Numbered from the stretch's first letter, positions 1-11,799 are shown. The stretch is DNA of 60,000 bases from Nymphaea colorata (GCF_008831285.2 NC_045149.1:8770417-8830416); one strand, 5' to 3'. Numbers and translations: made by a program. Notes: generated by a model from the sequence alone, not told the origin.

Positions 1-1884
1 ATTTTGAGAAAGGCGTTAGTGATAGACGGATTGATGGCTTTGAGTTTGGCATCTATTGGCACGGCTAGGAGTGGGAAGTGACCCTATTGGAGAACTTGTG
101 GGTCGACACTACCCGTCGACACCCTCTTGAGGCGATGACACGTGCCTCAATGATTTTGTTTTGTTTTTGTTTGAATTGTTGAGGTAAGTAGTAGGAATCT
201 TATCTTGTGTTTGTGTCTACAGGTACACCGGGTACAACCCGTCGACCTTGAGCTACCGGATTCGAAGCTCGAGGCATTTTGGAAGATTCTTGTGAACGCG
301 CCCCAGGTATGGCGACATTCCAGGCAAATCCCTGCCTGGGCAAGTGAATGAATGTGTGTTCCTAGGATCATGGGATCCTAGGATTTGTGATATGAATTGA
401 TTGAGTGTTCCGTGAATGAATATGTGTATGCATGTACATAAATTGATATATGATATGAATTGTTTTGAAAGGCTTATAGTAATTGTTTTGATAATGTTAC
501 GCATTGCATGTGCATGCTAGAATTGATAACTGTTTAGGACAGATGAGGCGGGGTATCGAGTCGAGTGTCTCCTCGACCCCAATTGTGCATTAGAAAGCAT
601 TCTAGCATGATAACTGCATAGGACAGCTACGAGCCCACCACAGATTGAGACTACTTTCTGTGGTTTGGCTAAGTTTTCAAAGATGTGATTGTTATGATGA
701 TGAATGTGAATGTTATGTTTATTGAATACTCATTGCCGCGGGCAATGATGCAAATGTTTGCACAGTGGGTAGTCGTACCCATATGGTTATGACGGCTAGC
801 CAAAACTGTTGTGGTTATGTGTAACCCTCGTGTGGAGGCAATTGGAGGTGTGGGTTCACTCGTGAAGTGAACCAACCTCAGGAGCTAGCTAGTTAAATGT
901 GTTTGTGCAAGTATAAGTATAAGAATGAAAGAATAAGAGATGAGAGGCCAGTGGGATGTGACTATGTATATGGGAGTTGTCCCACTTTCGCCACTGGTCT
1001 CGCCTGTTCGGAGCGCAGGCGGTGCAAGGCCCCAGGGTACTGTTGTGTGATGTGCTTGGAGCGTAGGCTCCCGCCTTCCCAACCTGGGTGTCCTAGGGAA
1101 GGCTGAGTATCTCTCCTTGGAATTCACACATCCATGGATGAGTGCTCTACCGCTGCAGCGGATAGATGGATCCATACTGTTCTGGGCCACCACGGGGGTT
1201 GTCTCTCGGCTGTGGGCCGCCCGCGGTGTGCACGTGCCTGTGTTTGCACCCACAGGAACTGTAAATTCACTGATAGTAATGAAACTGCAATGTATGTGAT
1301 TGAAATATATAGGATTGTTGTGCATGTGACTGTTGTGCTTATGAATGCAAGTGACATGTTGATGATGCCTTGCATGTGATTGAAATTATGTTATTGTAGC
1401 CATTGAGTGGCGTCTGCATGTCGTGTCTTGACACGACATAATGATAGATTGTTCTGATGTTTGTTTGTGTACTGAGCCCGACCTAAGAGGGCTTGGACTT
1501 TTCCTGGCTTGTTGCCATACTGCGAAGGCTAAGCCTTCAGTTGTTTCCTTTTTTCAGGTTTTGGTGTACCCGGGGCAGCAGGCTGAGCAGATGGCTACAC
1601 TCACGTCCTACTGGGGAGGTTTTGGGTTTTGTTTTGTTCTTGTAGTGCCGGCGCGTCGGGTTTTTGGTTTTACTGATGCCTTGTTTTTTATTAGGCATCG
1701 ATGTTGTGATTTTGGGGCATTTTTGTCAAATGTACAATTGAATTGAAATGCTATATAATGGAAAGCTTGCCCCATTGTTTTGAATTGTATGGCTCATTCC
1801 TTTTTGAACTATTGTGTAGTCACACCTCGATGTTGGATGTTAGAAAAAAAAAATGTTTGTGTGTCAAAAAGGTCGGGGTGTGAC
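1..1884 (+). mobile_element. Ty3/gypsy-type LTR, terminal portion
   Basis: The stretch ends exactly with GGGGTGTGACA at 1884, the terminus style of long plant gypsy (chromovirus) LTRs, and it abuts the interrupted pol frame of copia-1. The piece from about 1236 to 1884 is repeated, diverged, at 27847-28522 in the same orientation. It has internal near-repeats (GATAACTG...AGGACAG near 525 and 610) and no coding match; the open frames of up to 146 codons here are chance. The other LTR end, any internal region and the matching target duplication lie outside. Superfamily is inferred from the terminus only. Confidence 0.6.
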
Positions 1885-4281
1885 ATAGTCAGAGTGAGGT
1901 AGATCAATCTTCCAACCAGACGTTGATACCTCTCCTTAGCTTCTTCACAAAGAGGTTCTCCATCCTTAATACTGAGTTTGTGTCCAACATCCAGAGGAGT
2001 AGAAGCCGGTCTACACCCTAGTTTTTCCTGTCTCCTTCAGTAAATCCAGAGTATACTTGCTTTGATTTAGCACAAAGATCATACATGATCTAGCAATTTC
2101 AATACCAAGAAAATATCTTAGTTTGCCAAGGTCCTTGAGATCAAATTCAGCAGCTATTAAACTTTTTAATCTTGTTATCTCATCTTCATCATCACCTGTA
2201 ACAATCATATTATCAACATAGACAAACAAAAGAGTAACCTTACCCTCCTTCTTCTTTACAAACAGAGTATGATCTCCGTTTCCTTGATTGTAGCCATGTT
2301 TTCTCATCACAAGTCTAAGACGTTCAAACCATGCTCGGGGAGATTGTTTGAGCCCATACAAAGGCTTCTTCAGTTTACAACATTTTCCCGGTTTCTCATA
2401 TCCTGAGGGCATACACATATACAACTCTTCTTCAAGATCCCCGTTGAGAAAAACATTCTTAACGTCAAGTTGGCACGTTTTCCACCCCTTCAATACTGCT
2501 AGCGAAATAATAACTCTAACAGTCTTCATCTTCGCAACAGGAGAAAACGTCTCCAAGTAATCAATCTCATATTTCTAACTAAACCCCTTGGCAATCAGGC
2601 GAGCTTTGTACCTCTCAACATTCCCTTCTGGTTTGTACTTAATGGTGTAGACCCACTTGGATCCCACCAGATGAGCCGCTTCAGGAATTTCTACCACTTC
2701 CCATGTCCGATTTCTGCTTAAGGCTTCCATCTCTTCTTGCATAGCATGAGTCCACTTGGGATCACTCTGAGCCTCTGTAACAGTCCTGGGAATCACAACC
2801 AACGAAAGAGATGATACAAAACATTTGTAATCTGTACTCAGTCTAGAATATAACACAAAGTTAGCAATAGGGTGTTGAGTACATGACCTGACACCCTTTC
2901 TCAGGGCAATGGGAAGCTCCTAATTTTCAGTTTCTGTCTGAACAGTTTCTGTTTGAATGTCTTCCTCAACAGGTTTCTTTTGAGCACGACTTGGGTCATC
3001 CAGGGAAGAAGTAGGATTGGGATTAGGAGTAGAATTTTCACCATCAGTCACCCTGTCTGTACGAACTCTTCGGCTAGAGTACACCTGCCCAAACAAACGG
3101 TTACATTCCTCTTTCGTCTCAGTGGAACACTCTTCATTCCTTTCATGTTCAAGCACCTCAATAGCCGGTGGACTATTTTCTCGCTTGTAATCTAAAAAAT
3201 CTGTAAATTGAATTTCTTGACTAGGAGAATACTATTCCCTTGACATAGACTTCTTCCCCTGAAGAGGATTCTCACAAAAGTAAGAGACATGTTCCAAGAA
3301 GGTGACATCCTTGGTAACATAAACTCGACCGGTGGTAGGATCAAGACATTTATACCCCTTTTGAGTAGGAAAATATCCAACAATCCCCTTTTTTCGTGAC
3401 ATTGAGTAACTGACGATTTTTCCTCTCAGCTACTCCATTTTGCGGAGTATAACTGTAGGACGTCTCAAGAACAATCCCCTTTTTTTCGAAAGAAATCTTC
3501 AACAGCTTGACATACATACTCACGAGCATTATCAGACCGAAAGGTCTTAACAGAACTACCATACTGGGTTTCCACATAAAGAATGAAGGTCTCTATGACA
3601 TGAGACACTTCATTACGGTCTTTCAATAGATAAACAAACGTACTCATTGAGTAATCATCTATAAAGGTTATAAAATACTGAAAGCGACAACGAGTATTCA
3701 TGCCCGAAGGCCCCCACACATCAGAATGAATCAAAGAAAAAACTTCATTAGCACGAGTGTTCGAAATAGGGTATGAAGCTCTAACATGTTTAACAAACTG
3801 ACAAACATCACACGATAACATTGATATGTCCAGACCATAACATAAATCAGGAAATAACTGTTTCAAAATCCCAAAAGGGAGATGCCCAAGGCGTTCATGC
3901 TAATGCAAAAATAACTGAAGACAATTTTCTCTTTCCTGCTAACTGCTATCATAAGAGCTATGGCCACACGGATAGGAAGTCGATATAGGCCTTCAGACAC
4001 CAAACCAATCCCAATCCCAATCCTCTTCCTTGTCACCAAGTCCTGCAAAACCCAACAATTTGCAGAAAATATAAGTTCACAAGTCAACTCCTTTGTAATC
4101 TTGCTGACAGACAGAAGATTCAAGGGAAGATGAGGAACATGTAAGGTACCATGCACTAAAAAATTGTTTAACAATGAAAGACTCCCTTTTCCTGCCTCAG
4201 AGGTAAAAGAACCATCGGCAAGAGAAACACGTTCCTTTCCTGAAGAGAGCTTATACTCATGAAAGAGCTTAGGATTGCCAG
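1885..4281 (-). pseudogene. Copia-1 pol: integrase and reverse transcriptase, broken
   Basis: Integrase core acidic residues can be seen in HSDVWGP, FRSDNAREY and NGVAERKNRQLL, spread over shifted frames between about 3,860 and 3,400. Reverse transcriptase follows with VYTIKYKPEGNVERYKARLI, QLDVKNVFLNGD and PLYGLKQSPRAWF. The catalytic box reads YVDN where active enzymes have YVDD, near 2210. At least three frame breaks are present. The coding end at 1885 is cut by the gypsy LTR. Confidence 0.88.
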
Positions 4282-5340
4282 TCATGTGGTGGGTACACCA
4301 CTGTCAACAATCCATTCTTCCATACAAGAATTACCTTTTTCTCTAGAAACCGCAAGAGCATGGTTGACTTTTACATCATCTACTGCTTCAACCTGACCAA
4401 TATCAATCCGACTCAGATAAGCACAAAGATCATGAATTTGTTTAGCAAAGATATAGGCTTTCTCTTCACTAGAGTTGGCAACATCAGAAGTAGATTTCTT
4501 CTCACTGAAAGGTTTCCCTCGACTATTCTTCTTTTCTGGATGGAGGTCCCAACAAAAATCCACCGTATGACCAGTCTTCTTGCAGTGAGTGCACTTGCGA
4601 AGAGGTCGGGCAGCTCCTATAGGACCACGGCTAACAAGGGCAGACCTCTCATTGTATGAGATGTGATCCCCCTTTTTTCCAGTAATAATAAGGCGCTGTT
4701 GCTCTTCAGCCTCTACCCGAGAGTAAACCTCTTCAATACTAGGTAGTCTGTCAGAATTAAGGATTTGACTCCTTATGCCTTCAAAGTCCTCATTCAACCC
4801 TGCTAGAAACAATAATACCCTATTCCCCCATTCTTTAGTTAAATGACGCACCTGATCTTGGGGACAATCCCAAGTGTCATCAGAGTAGTAGTCAAGGTAC
4901 TCTCACTTAGATTTCAAGGCAGCATAGGAATCTGCAACAGAGTGCTCACCTTGCCGTAGAGAATAGACATCTTTCATCAACTGATACACCCGGCCATACA
5001 TCTGCTCAAGTATAACCCACATATCCCTCGCAGTCTTCTTGCGAAGAATAAGGGGTTGAATCTCGGGTGACACAGAGTTGACAATCCAAGTCTTAACTTG
5101 GTTGTCCTCAAGAAACCATGTGTCCCAAGCAACATTCGTCTCATTCGGTTCAATCTTCCTCCCGTTTATATACGCAATTCTGCCTCGACCTGCGATCCCC
5201 ATGGTCATAGCAACGGACCATTGCATGTAGTTTTCTTTGGTAAGACGAATAGTGGTGACCTGAACAGGTATATTTTCAGTTCAAACACCCCCAACCTCAG
5301 TCTGACCAATGTTCACAGTGGAAGAGGATGATTCAGCCAT
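4282..5340 (-). pseudogene. Copia-1 gag and start of protease, broken
   Basis: The frame opens with MAESSSSTVN at 5340 and hits a stop near 5281. It resumes with the gag core (NYMQWSVAMTMGI, VKTWIVNSVSPEI) and has another stop near 4902. A CCHC zinc knuckle CTHCKKTGHTVDFC follows near 4560-4600, then the protease signature IVDSG near 4300, where the frame slips before HMTG. Gag packages element RNA; the knuckle binds RNA. Confidence 0.85.
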
Positions 5341-5666
5341 GATCACGAATCAATACTGCAAAGAAAGAAACAACAGGCAAACAAGAACAACTGTGCATCA
5401 AGCAGGGCAGTGGCAAGTGTCTCCCAGCACGGCCCAAAAGCACCAACGGCAGAAGAAAACAGGCTAGGCTTCAGCGGATGACGACAGACGGGATGAGAGC
5501 AGCGGTAGAGCTGGCGGAGCTTAGGCGATGGCAGATGCTTGACGATGACTGAGGACACGCGGACGATGGGCAATACAGGGCGGCAGTGGAGCAAGGGCAG
5601 CGGCGGGCGATGGAAAGGTCAAGGCTGGAACTTCACGGTCGGAAAAAATTTCACAAATTAGTCACA

Positions 5667-5679
5667 GGCTCTGATACCA
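5667..5679 (-). other. Primer-binding site of copia-1
   Basis: Minus strand reads TGGTATCAGAGCC immediately inside the LTR, complementary to the 3' end of initiator-Met tRNA as in most plant copia elements. Confidence 0.88.
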
Positions 5680-5941
5680 TGTAGAAACGGTAAAAGCAAA
5701 TAGGAAGATGAACACACAGATGTAACGTGGAAAACCCCTCAACTAGAGGGAAAAAACCACGAGTGAGGAGGACTAGTGCCCACTAGCCGCCAGACACTCT
5801 CTCTCTTTAATTATCATTCACACACCAAAAATTAGGGTTTACACAGCTTAAGTACGGCCATAGTAATAACACACTGGATCGGGTCCAGATACAGATCCGA
5901 ATCCAGACCCAAATAGGTGATCCAAATACAACATGTCAACA
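5680..5941 (-). repeat. 5' LTR of copia-1
   Basis: On the plus strand it runs from TGTAGAAACGG, next to the primer-binding site, to GTCAACA, that is TG...CA when read on the minus strand. No 3' LTR is visible for comparison, so the outer edge at 5941 rests on the TG/CA rule and family similarity. Confidence 0.72.
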
Positions 5942-6442
5942 ACATGAAAAAAAAAAGTGCCAATGCCCTCAATCGGTTGACATTGCACTGCTACTCACTG
6001 GCAGTGGAGACAACGATTGGCGATCAGTAATGGAGGCAAAAGAGTCCTATACCATTTTACCAGTGAAAGAGATTACCAATGAGAGAAGATTCTAGCAGTG
6101 GCATTCCAAAGCAGCTCTGGTGGGCAAGCAGCAAGTATTAAATCCACCAATTAGAGCAGGAACAGATTTCTGACATTCAGATTGGATGAAACATTGCACC
6201 TTTGGTTTTGCAAGAAAACAGAGGAGAAGGAAGGTGCACAAAGGTAAGGGTAGCAGCAACAATCACAAGCCTCCTTAACCTTAATCTCTTATTAATTTGA
6301 TCTGTTTAGACTATGGACTAATAAATCTCATGACATCATCAATATATCAATTGTGCCATTAATAATTGAAAATGCCAACATTAAAATAAAAGGAGCACCT
6401 AGGGCTGATGGATCTAGACGTTGTGATCCATATTCAAACACC
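5942..6442. other. No gene; probable decayed LTR left of copia-B
   Basis: Its right end, ATTCAAACA, sits directly against the polypurine tract of copia-B at 6443 (minus strand), so this is the expected place of that element's 3' LTR. No matching second LTR could be aligned, so the extent is unknown. Confidence 0.4.
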
Positions 6443-6974
6443 CTCCCTCAAGTTGTACGTGACCTTGAATCATGAACAGTGTCCTGTCAGCCCTTTAGTA
6501 AATAAATTTGCTACTTGATCTTCAGTTCCAACATGATGGGTTCTATCTCCTTCTCTGCAACTTTTTTATGTGTAAAATACTGATCAATTTAAATGTGCTT
6601 TGTCCTGCTATGCTGAATCGGATTGAAAGCAATATTAAAGCACTTTAATTGTCACACAAGAGTAACGACCGAACAATCTTCTCTACTATATCACTAACCA
6701 GATGTCTAATCCATGTAACCTCTATTGTGCCTGTAACCATCCAATGGAATTCTACTTCTTTGCTAGATCGTGCGACAACATTTTGCTTTCGACTGCTCCA
6801 AGATACAAGTTTTTGCCTTATAAATACACATTAACCAGTCACCAACCTCCTCTCATTTGGATTGCCTACCCAATCCATGTCTATATAAGTGATGAGTTCA
6901 TGCCCTGGGTCAACATCGTCATTCTTACAATAAAACACATTACCTATAGTTCCTTTCAGGTACGTGTCACAAAA
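6443..6974 (-). pseudogene. Copia-B RNase H remnant
   Basis: Broken minus-strand frames give KRILRYLKGT-like, TYIDMDWVGNPNERR and SKKQNVV-like pieces and end in VQLEGGC at the polypurine tract. The pieces follow the order of the intact RNase H in copia-2 (17782-18618). Confidence 0.7.
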
Positions 6975-7315
6975 AATGCTCTCATGGCAAGATTTTTCTC
7001 AGGTATAGTTCGGCAAGCTTGAAAAAAAGGAAAAAATACAGCAAAATTTTTTAAAAATTAAAAATCCTAAAAAATAGGAAAAATAAAATATGTGGGAAAC
7101 TAATAACACAAAAATAAAAAAATAAGCAAATAAGCAACAAATAAAATTAGAAAAACCACCAGCTTGGCATTAAAAAAACGTGAAAAAACCACTTAAAATG
7201 AAAAAATGGGAAAAGCATGTGTTTTTTGTTTTTAAAGTTTTAAAAAGACGACTTATTTCTCATGTTTTATAAGTGCTTTTTTAAAAAAAAAAAAATTATG
7301 CCTATGATCTTAATA
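6975..7315. mobile_element. Probable degenerate hAT miniature element inside copia-B
   Basis: This AT-rich stretch separates two adjoining pieces of copia-B RNase H. Its left part (CTCATGGC...TTTTTCTCAGGTATAGTTCGGCAAG) resembles the left part of the clean hAT at 53701 (TCTCGGG...TTTTCTCGGGTATTTATCGGCAAAG), and its right end reads GCCTATG like that element's CATAG terminus. No target duplication is left, so the edges are approximate. Confidence 0.5.
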
Positions 7316-8136
7316 TACATTTCACTGCCTCCACATGACCATCTCTTGATGGGTGAATAAATTGGGACACTCTATTGACAACATACACTATGTCAGTTCT
7401 CAAAGTAAGATACTGCAACATAAAAAAAAAAAAAAAAACTCTGACATCTCATAGGATTGGCACAAACAGCTGTATGAAATGTCTCTTTCTATAAATTAAT
7501 GAGACATTCATTACCATGCATCATACTTATTGACTGTATAATACAGACACCCCTGTTTGAGGGGAGTACCCATGTCGACACAAGTACTGGTACTGGTAGA
7601 GTGTCGGACATGGCATGTTGATAGTGTTGGGTGCGGTCAATGCACCCTGGACGGTGTCCCTCCTTTTTTGGATTCATTCAAAATTGGCTGACTACAATTT
7701 TGTCTTAAAATTGACGCTTTTTTTAATCATATCATCATGTATATGCATATGACTTGTTTTGCTCATATTTTCTTTGAGTTCCTATATAATATAAGTTTAT
7801 AACAGGGTTCAGCATAGGTGACTACTGCTGCAGCCACGTATCCTGAACCTTCTATATTAGAAGAACTGAGCTTATGTCCCCATAATCATCCATGATTCTA
7901 TTTTATACTTTGTCCATTAGCTTCTTCTTCATAATTTATAAGTTATGAATCATGAATATATTGTTTTGTTTATTTAAGATCTTACTTTTTGTTATACATA
8001 CATATATATAAGTGCGTGTATATACATGGCGGTATTCCTGTACCCATGCATTTTTTAAAATGCTCCACACCCTTACCTGTATCGTACCTCATACTGGCAC
8101 CCATACCCATACCTATGTGACACAGCCATTGCACTC

Positions 8137-8361
8137 TTAACAATATGTTGATGTTCCAGTCAGCTGCCCCATTTTATTGATGAGTATGTAGAAAAGACAA
8201 TGATTTACTCCAATATTTTGAAGAAATCCAATAAAGACATTAAAATACTCACCTTCTCCATTGCATAGAAAATGCATAATATTTGAGAAGTTGATCTTTG
8301 ACAAAGGCATGTAAAGCACAAAACAAACCAAACACTTCAGATTTTCATAACATATATTCAA
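8137..8361 (-). pseudogene. Copia-B integrase fragment
   Basis: A 74-codon minus frame aligns by eye with the copia-2 integrase core: HFLCNGEGEYFNVFI against HFQCDGGGEFISNEF. The catalytic D of the core reads N. It is a relic, not a gene. Confidence 0.7.
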
Positions 8362-8803
8362 GTGTGTAGGGAAAAACTACAAATGAAAATGACATAAATA
8401 TTAACTTCCAGAACATTTAGGTGCAGGCCTTCTATACTAAAATAGACGAGTTTGAAAGGCTTTACGCTCTTTGATTAGTTTAATTAAATGAAAGAATGTG
8501 ACTATCATGTAACTAACAACTGGGCAAATTTCGAACATCAGTGCAGAACTTAAACTAGAAAGAAGAACAAGTAAGACCATCTCACACAAGCTATTCGAGA
8601 GAAGTCATATTACAATGAGCAAGATGACCATGCCAAGTATTTGGCTCCTTGCGGCTAACCTTAAGATTCCTGCCCACATAAATTAACTTCCAAAACCATT
8701 AAGCTTGAATCCAACTGACAAGGAAGTTTCATGATGTACAGCCATATGAATCAGCAATATCCACAATTGAAGAGACTTTTAAAAGTTGATGAAGAGCCAC
8801 AAT

Positions 8804-9155
8804 CTAAGTCACATGGGTACTTCAATAAGGTCGCCGTACCCCATACCCAAAATGGGTACTTGGACACACTTGAGTACCTTTAGATCCAAACTGCTTAATT
8901 TTACTTTGATTTTTTTTTTCCACCTTACTTTTCATTCTATTCTTAGAGTTATTGTTCATTAACATATCATGTTTTTATTTATATCATTTGTTTATTAAAA
9001 TGTTGCTTTCATTTTGATTTCTTTGTGTTATTTTGCATATATACATACATATTTCCTGCCATACACCCGAACCCACACTTTTTAAAGTTGTCGTGTCCAT
9101 ACCTATAACTCCATACCCGTACCCAAACCATACCCGTACTACCCATGTGACTTAG
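8804..9155. mobile_element. hAT-type miniature element, 352 bp, TIR CTAAGTCACATGGGTA
   Basis: A perfect 16-bp inverted terminal repeat CTAAGTCACATGGGTA starts at 8804 and its complement ends at 9155. The 8-bp direct repeat GCCACAAT flanks it exactly (8796-8803 and 9156-9163), the hAT signature. Subterminal GGGTAC/GTACCC words recur at both ends. No transposase frame, so it is non-autonomous. It sits inside the copia-B relic. Confidence 0.9.
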
Positions 9156-9284
9156 GCCACAATTTTAAAAAATGCTTCCATGACTTCCAAGCAGCTTCAA
9201 TAGATGAGTGAAAGCTTCAAAAACACCAAGGGGCTCGTTTTGAAGATGAAGAGTAACGAAAAATGAGCCCAAGCTCTAATACCA

Positions 9285-10573
9285 TGTAAAAACAGCGCTC
9301 AATAGATGGGTGAAAGTTTCAGAAACACGAAGGGCTTCGTTTGGAAATTGTTGTATTTATTTTTTATAATCTTAATCTCATAGTTTTATATTTTAAAACA
9401 TATGATCATTAGTAATTTTTTGCAAAATGATTCTTAAAAAATATTATATAAATTTAACATGCCAAGATTTTCCTTAAAATAAGATTTTTGAAAGTTCACT
9501 TTTTTCTCCAAACTGAAAAACAATGATTCTTGCTTTCTAATAATAAGAACATATAGAATGTAAAATTTCTTTTAACTTTTAAAGACGATAAAATGACATG
9601 TAAAATGAGTTGTACTAACTTTTTGTACTTTTAGCAAAAGTAAAATAATACCTTTGTCAAAAATGACATTCATTCTTATTTATTTTTTAAAGACGATTAA
9701 ATGACATGTAAAATGAGTTGTACTAACTTTTTGTACTTTTAGCAAAAGTAAAATAATACCTTTGTCAAAAATCACATTCATTCTTATTTATTTATTACTG
9801 AGGCTCACCATCTAAAAGAATTTTTACATGGGTTTGCTGGTGAATTTTAAATCTTAAATAAGAGGGGGACATAAGACTTCTACAGTCCATCTCATGGCAC
9901 ATATATTTATTTATTATTTACATTACTATAAATTAAACTTAAGTTTTTTCTTTGTCTTTGTGAGGCAAAATGTAAAAGAAAAAACAATTGAGAGGGGCAC
10001 TCAATAAAGTAAAGGGGTAGAGAAGTGGTATTTTTTTCAGCAATAATCATAGGTCAAAGTGGACAACTGGAAAAACTATAAGTTAGGGTTGGCAACTGTG
10101 CACCCTAACCATATCGTGACTCAGCCACTGGCTAAGCAAATCATACATAAGACCGACAGTATAAAGTAGTTACTATCAAAACAGCTATTTGGAAAATCAT
10201 TTTTGAGACATAAATAGCAAGTTTGGAATTATTGACCAAAAGGTCTTCCAAAGCTTGATAATCCAATAGGCATGTAATTCAGAAATTTGCATGTCCAATC
10301 AATTAAACAGGTTAACAAAAGAAGAGCATGTCATCCATATTCCAGGTCCTAAGAAGTGAATCTTCAGCGGTTGACATGAGTAATTACTCCACAAATTACC
10401 TAATGATTGAGACAGACCATGAAGAACATACACAAGATTCTGGTGGAACTAACTGAATCATGCAAGCAAAAAGAATATAATACTAAAATTCCTATTTCCT
10501 ACATTCTAAGAACTTAGCTAAGTCTTAATTAGCTAAACTTAGTGGAGAGGTTAATATCTAGATTACCACATAC
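9285..10573. other. AT-rich intron sequence, no gene
   Basis: The left part may be the 5' LTR of copia-B (starts TGTAAAAACAGCG after the primer site). Beyond a 108-bp tandem duplication at 9581-9796 I see nothing coding. It lies downstream of SGR6 exon 32 and is inferred to be intron. Confidence 0.55.
9581..9796. repeat. Two-copy tandem duplication, 108-bp period
   Basis: Copies start at 9581 and 9689 (AAAGACGAT...). They differ at only a few positions, such as GATAAAAT against GATTAAAT and AAATGACATT against AAATCACATT, so the duplication is recent. Confidence 0.9.
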
Positions 10574-10674
10574 CTATACCGAACAAACTCTGATAATGCT
10601 GCAGACGCGGCTTCTCTCTGAAATTTTTGGTTCCGATTAAGTGCTTTGCATAAGGCAACGCATATGGGTTGAAT
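10574..10674 (-). CDS. SGR6: SGR6 window exon 32 (last exon found)
   Basis: 101 bp ending in phase 2. Acceptor TGTACAG, donor GTATGT. Encodes [20 protein letters not shown] and ends SEFVRY plus AG of a split codon. The family protein continues for about 280 more residues; nothing matching was found further left. Confidence 0.92.
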
Positions 10675-10878
10675 CTGTACAAGTTCACCAGATGAACCAT
10701 ATCGACCATGATTGAAGAGACAAAAGAACAAAATAAAATAGCAAAAATAACATAGGCCCATCATAAGTGTAATAGAACTTCTCGACAGATCATAATGCCT
10801 TTGTGGCAGTTCATGATAGGCATTACAGCACTTTATCAACCTTCTTCAAGCCAAGGAGACAGACCAATATAAACTTAC

Positions 10879-10974
10879 TTCTTTAGGTCTCTTGATTGCA
10901 ACACAACTTGCCAGGTCATGTATAAGCGTTATCCACTTATCAGCTTCAATATCCTCCCCATGCCTGGCCAATAT
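10879..10974 (-). CDS. SGR6: SGR6 window exon 31
   Basis: 96 bp, 32 codons. Donor GTAAGT. Encodes [20 protein letters not shown] and CVAIKRPKE. Confidence 0.92.
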
Positions 10975-11384
10975 CTGTACAAGGATTGCAGTACAAGACA
11001 ATTTGCTGTCAATGAATCACACAAAACAGTTCTTAACTATTCAATGAATCTTAATTGTAATGATCCAGTTCCACCCAACTACCCAATCTAATAAGTGCCA
11101 ACCTACTAACAATTTCCTTTATTTCAACACCAAAAAATGGCTATGGACCAGGATTCAGTTTAGTAATGCGGCTCATTATATCATTCTCTTCCAAAAACTT
11201 CTAATGTCGGACCATATAAATAAGGGATGGGGCTTGCATATATCATTCTTTTGAAGTACTTTCATGGTGGGATTATTACAGAGAGTTCCCTCATCAGGGA
11301 TGCTGCATTAGTTGCAAACACACAAGGAGAATTAAGTAAGTAACATCTCATCATTGTTGAATTTTCATCATTGTTGAAATATAC

Positions 11385-11445
11385 CTTTCCCATTTCAAGA
11401 TCACCAACACATTCACAAAATGACTGAAAGGTAGGCAACAGCATT
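11385..11445 (-). CDS. SGR6: SGR6 window exon 30
   Basis: 61 bp. Acceptor CCACAG, donor GTATAT. Encodes MLLPTFQSFCECVGDLEMGK. Confidence 0.92.
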
Positions 11446-11590
11446 CTGTGGAAAAAGAAAAGGGAAATCATTTTCACATACATCCCAAAAATGATAATCT
11501 CCAAAAATGCACATTGCAGTGGGAGGAAATACATGAAAGTGAATCACTTTGGAACAAAAATGAAAAAATAGTCATCACACAAAAAAGTAC

Positions 11591-11713
11591 CTCAGTGGCT
11601 GCACATATCCAATCAATGCCAGGCCACGACAACTTCCTAACTGAAGAATAAGTGTGCAAAGAACAGAACTGTAACTCAATTCCACAGTTCTTTTTCCAGC
11701 TTTACCACCACCC
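11591..11713 (-). CDS. SGR6: SGR6 window exon 29
   Basis: 123 bp. Acceptor TGCTAG, donor GTACTT. Encodes [20 protein letters not shown] and [19 protein letters not shown]. Confidence 0.92.
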
Positions 11714-11799
11714 CTAGCAAGACAAATTTGGAGGAAAGAATTGAAAATCAACTCATAAATAAATGAAAGAGACCTTAACACAGCTTACAATCAGCAAAC

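Larger units (their letters stand above)
1885..5941 (-). mobile_element. Copia-1: truncated Ty1/copia element (5' LTR, gag, PR, IN, RT)
   Basis: Reading right to left: 5' LTR (5680-5941), primer-binding site, leader, gag, protease, integrase and reverse transcriptase. Pol stops at 1885 in KERYQRLVGRLIYLTLT, where a gypsy-type LTR begins, so RNase H and the 3' LTR are not in the window. The LTR belongs to the same family as those at 37645, 41759, 46858 and 52032 (shared GGCTAGTGGGC and GTGGTTTTTTCC blocks). Stops and frameshifts make it dead. Confidence 0.9.
6443..9284 (-). mobile_element. Copia-B: old, heavily decayed Ty1/copia internal region
   Basis: Pieces in the correct minus-strand order are: primer-binding-site remnant at 9273-9284 (GCTCTAATACCA on plus), pre-integrase piece TWHGHLAHCN near 8,600, integrase piece HFLCNGEGEYF within 8137-8361, RT/RNase H junction piece DIVYVVNRVSQFIHPS at 7316-7430, RNase H piece TYIDMDWVGNPNERR near 6,870, and a polypurine tract at 6443. 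Gag and much of pol are missing. Two miniature hAT elements lie inside it, so it is older than both. Confidence 0.75.

Noticed and set aside
885-1325. 146-codon minus-strand frame
   Set aside because: It lies in a repeated LTR, overlaps open frames on both strands and shows no domain.
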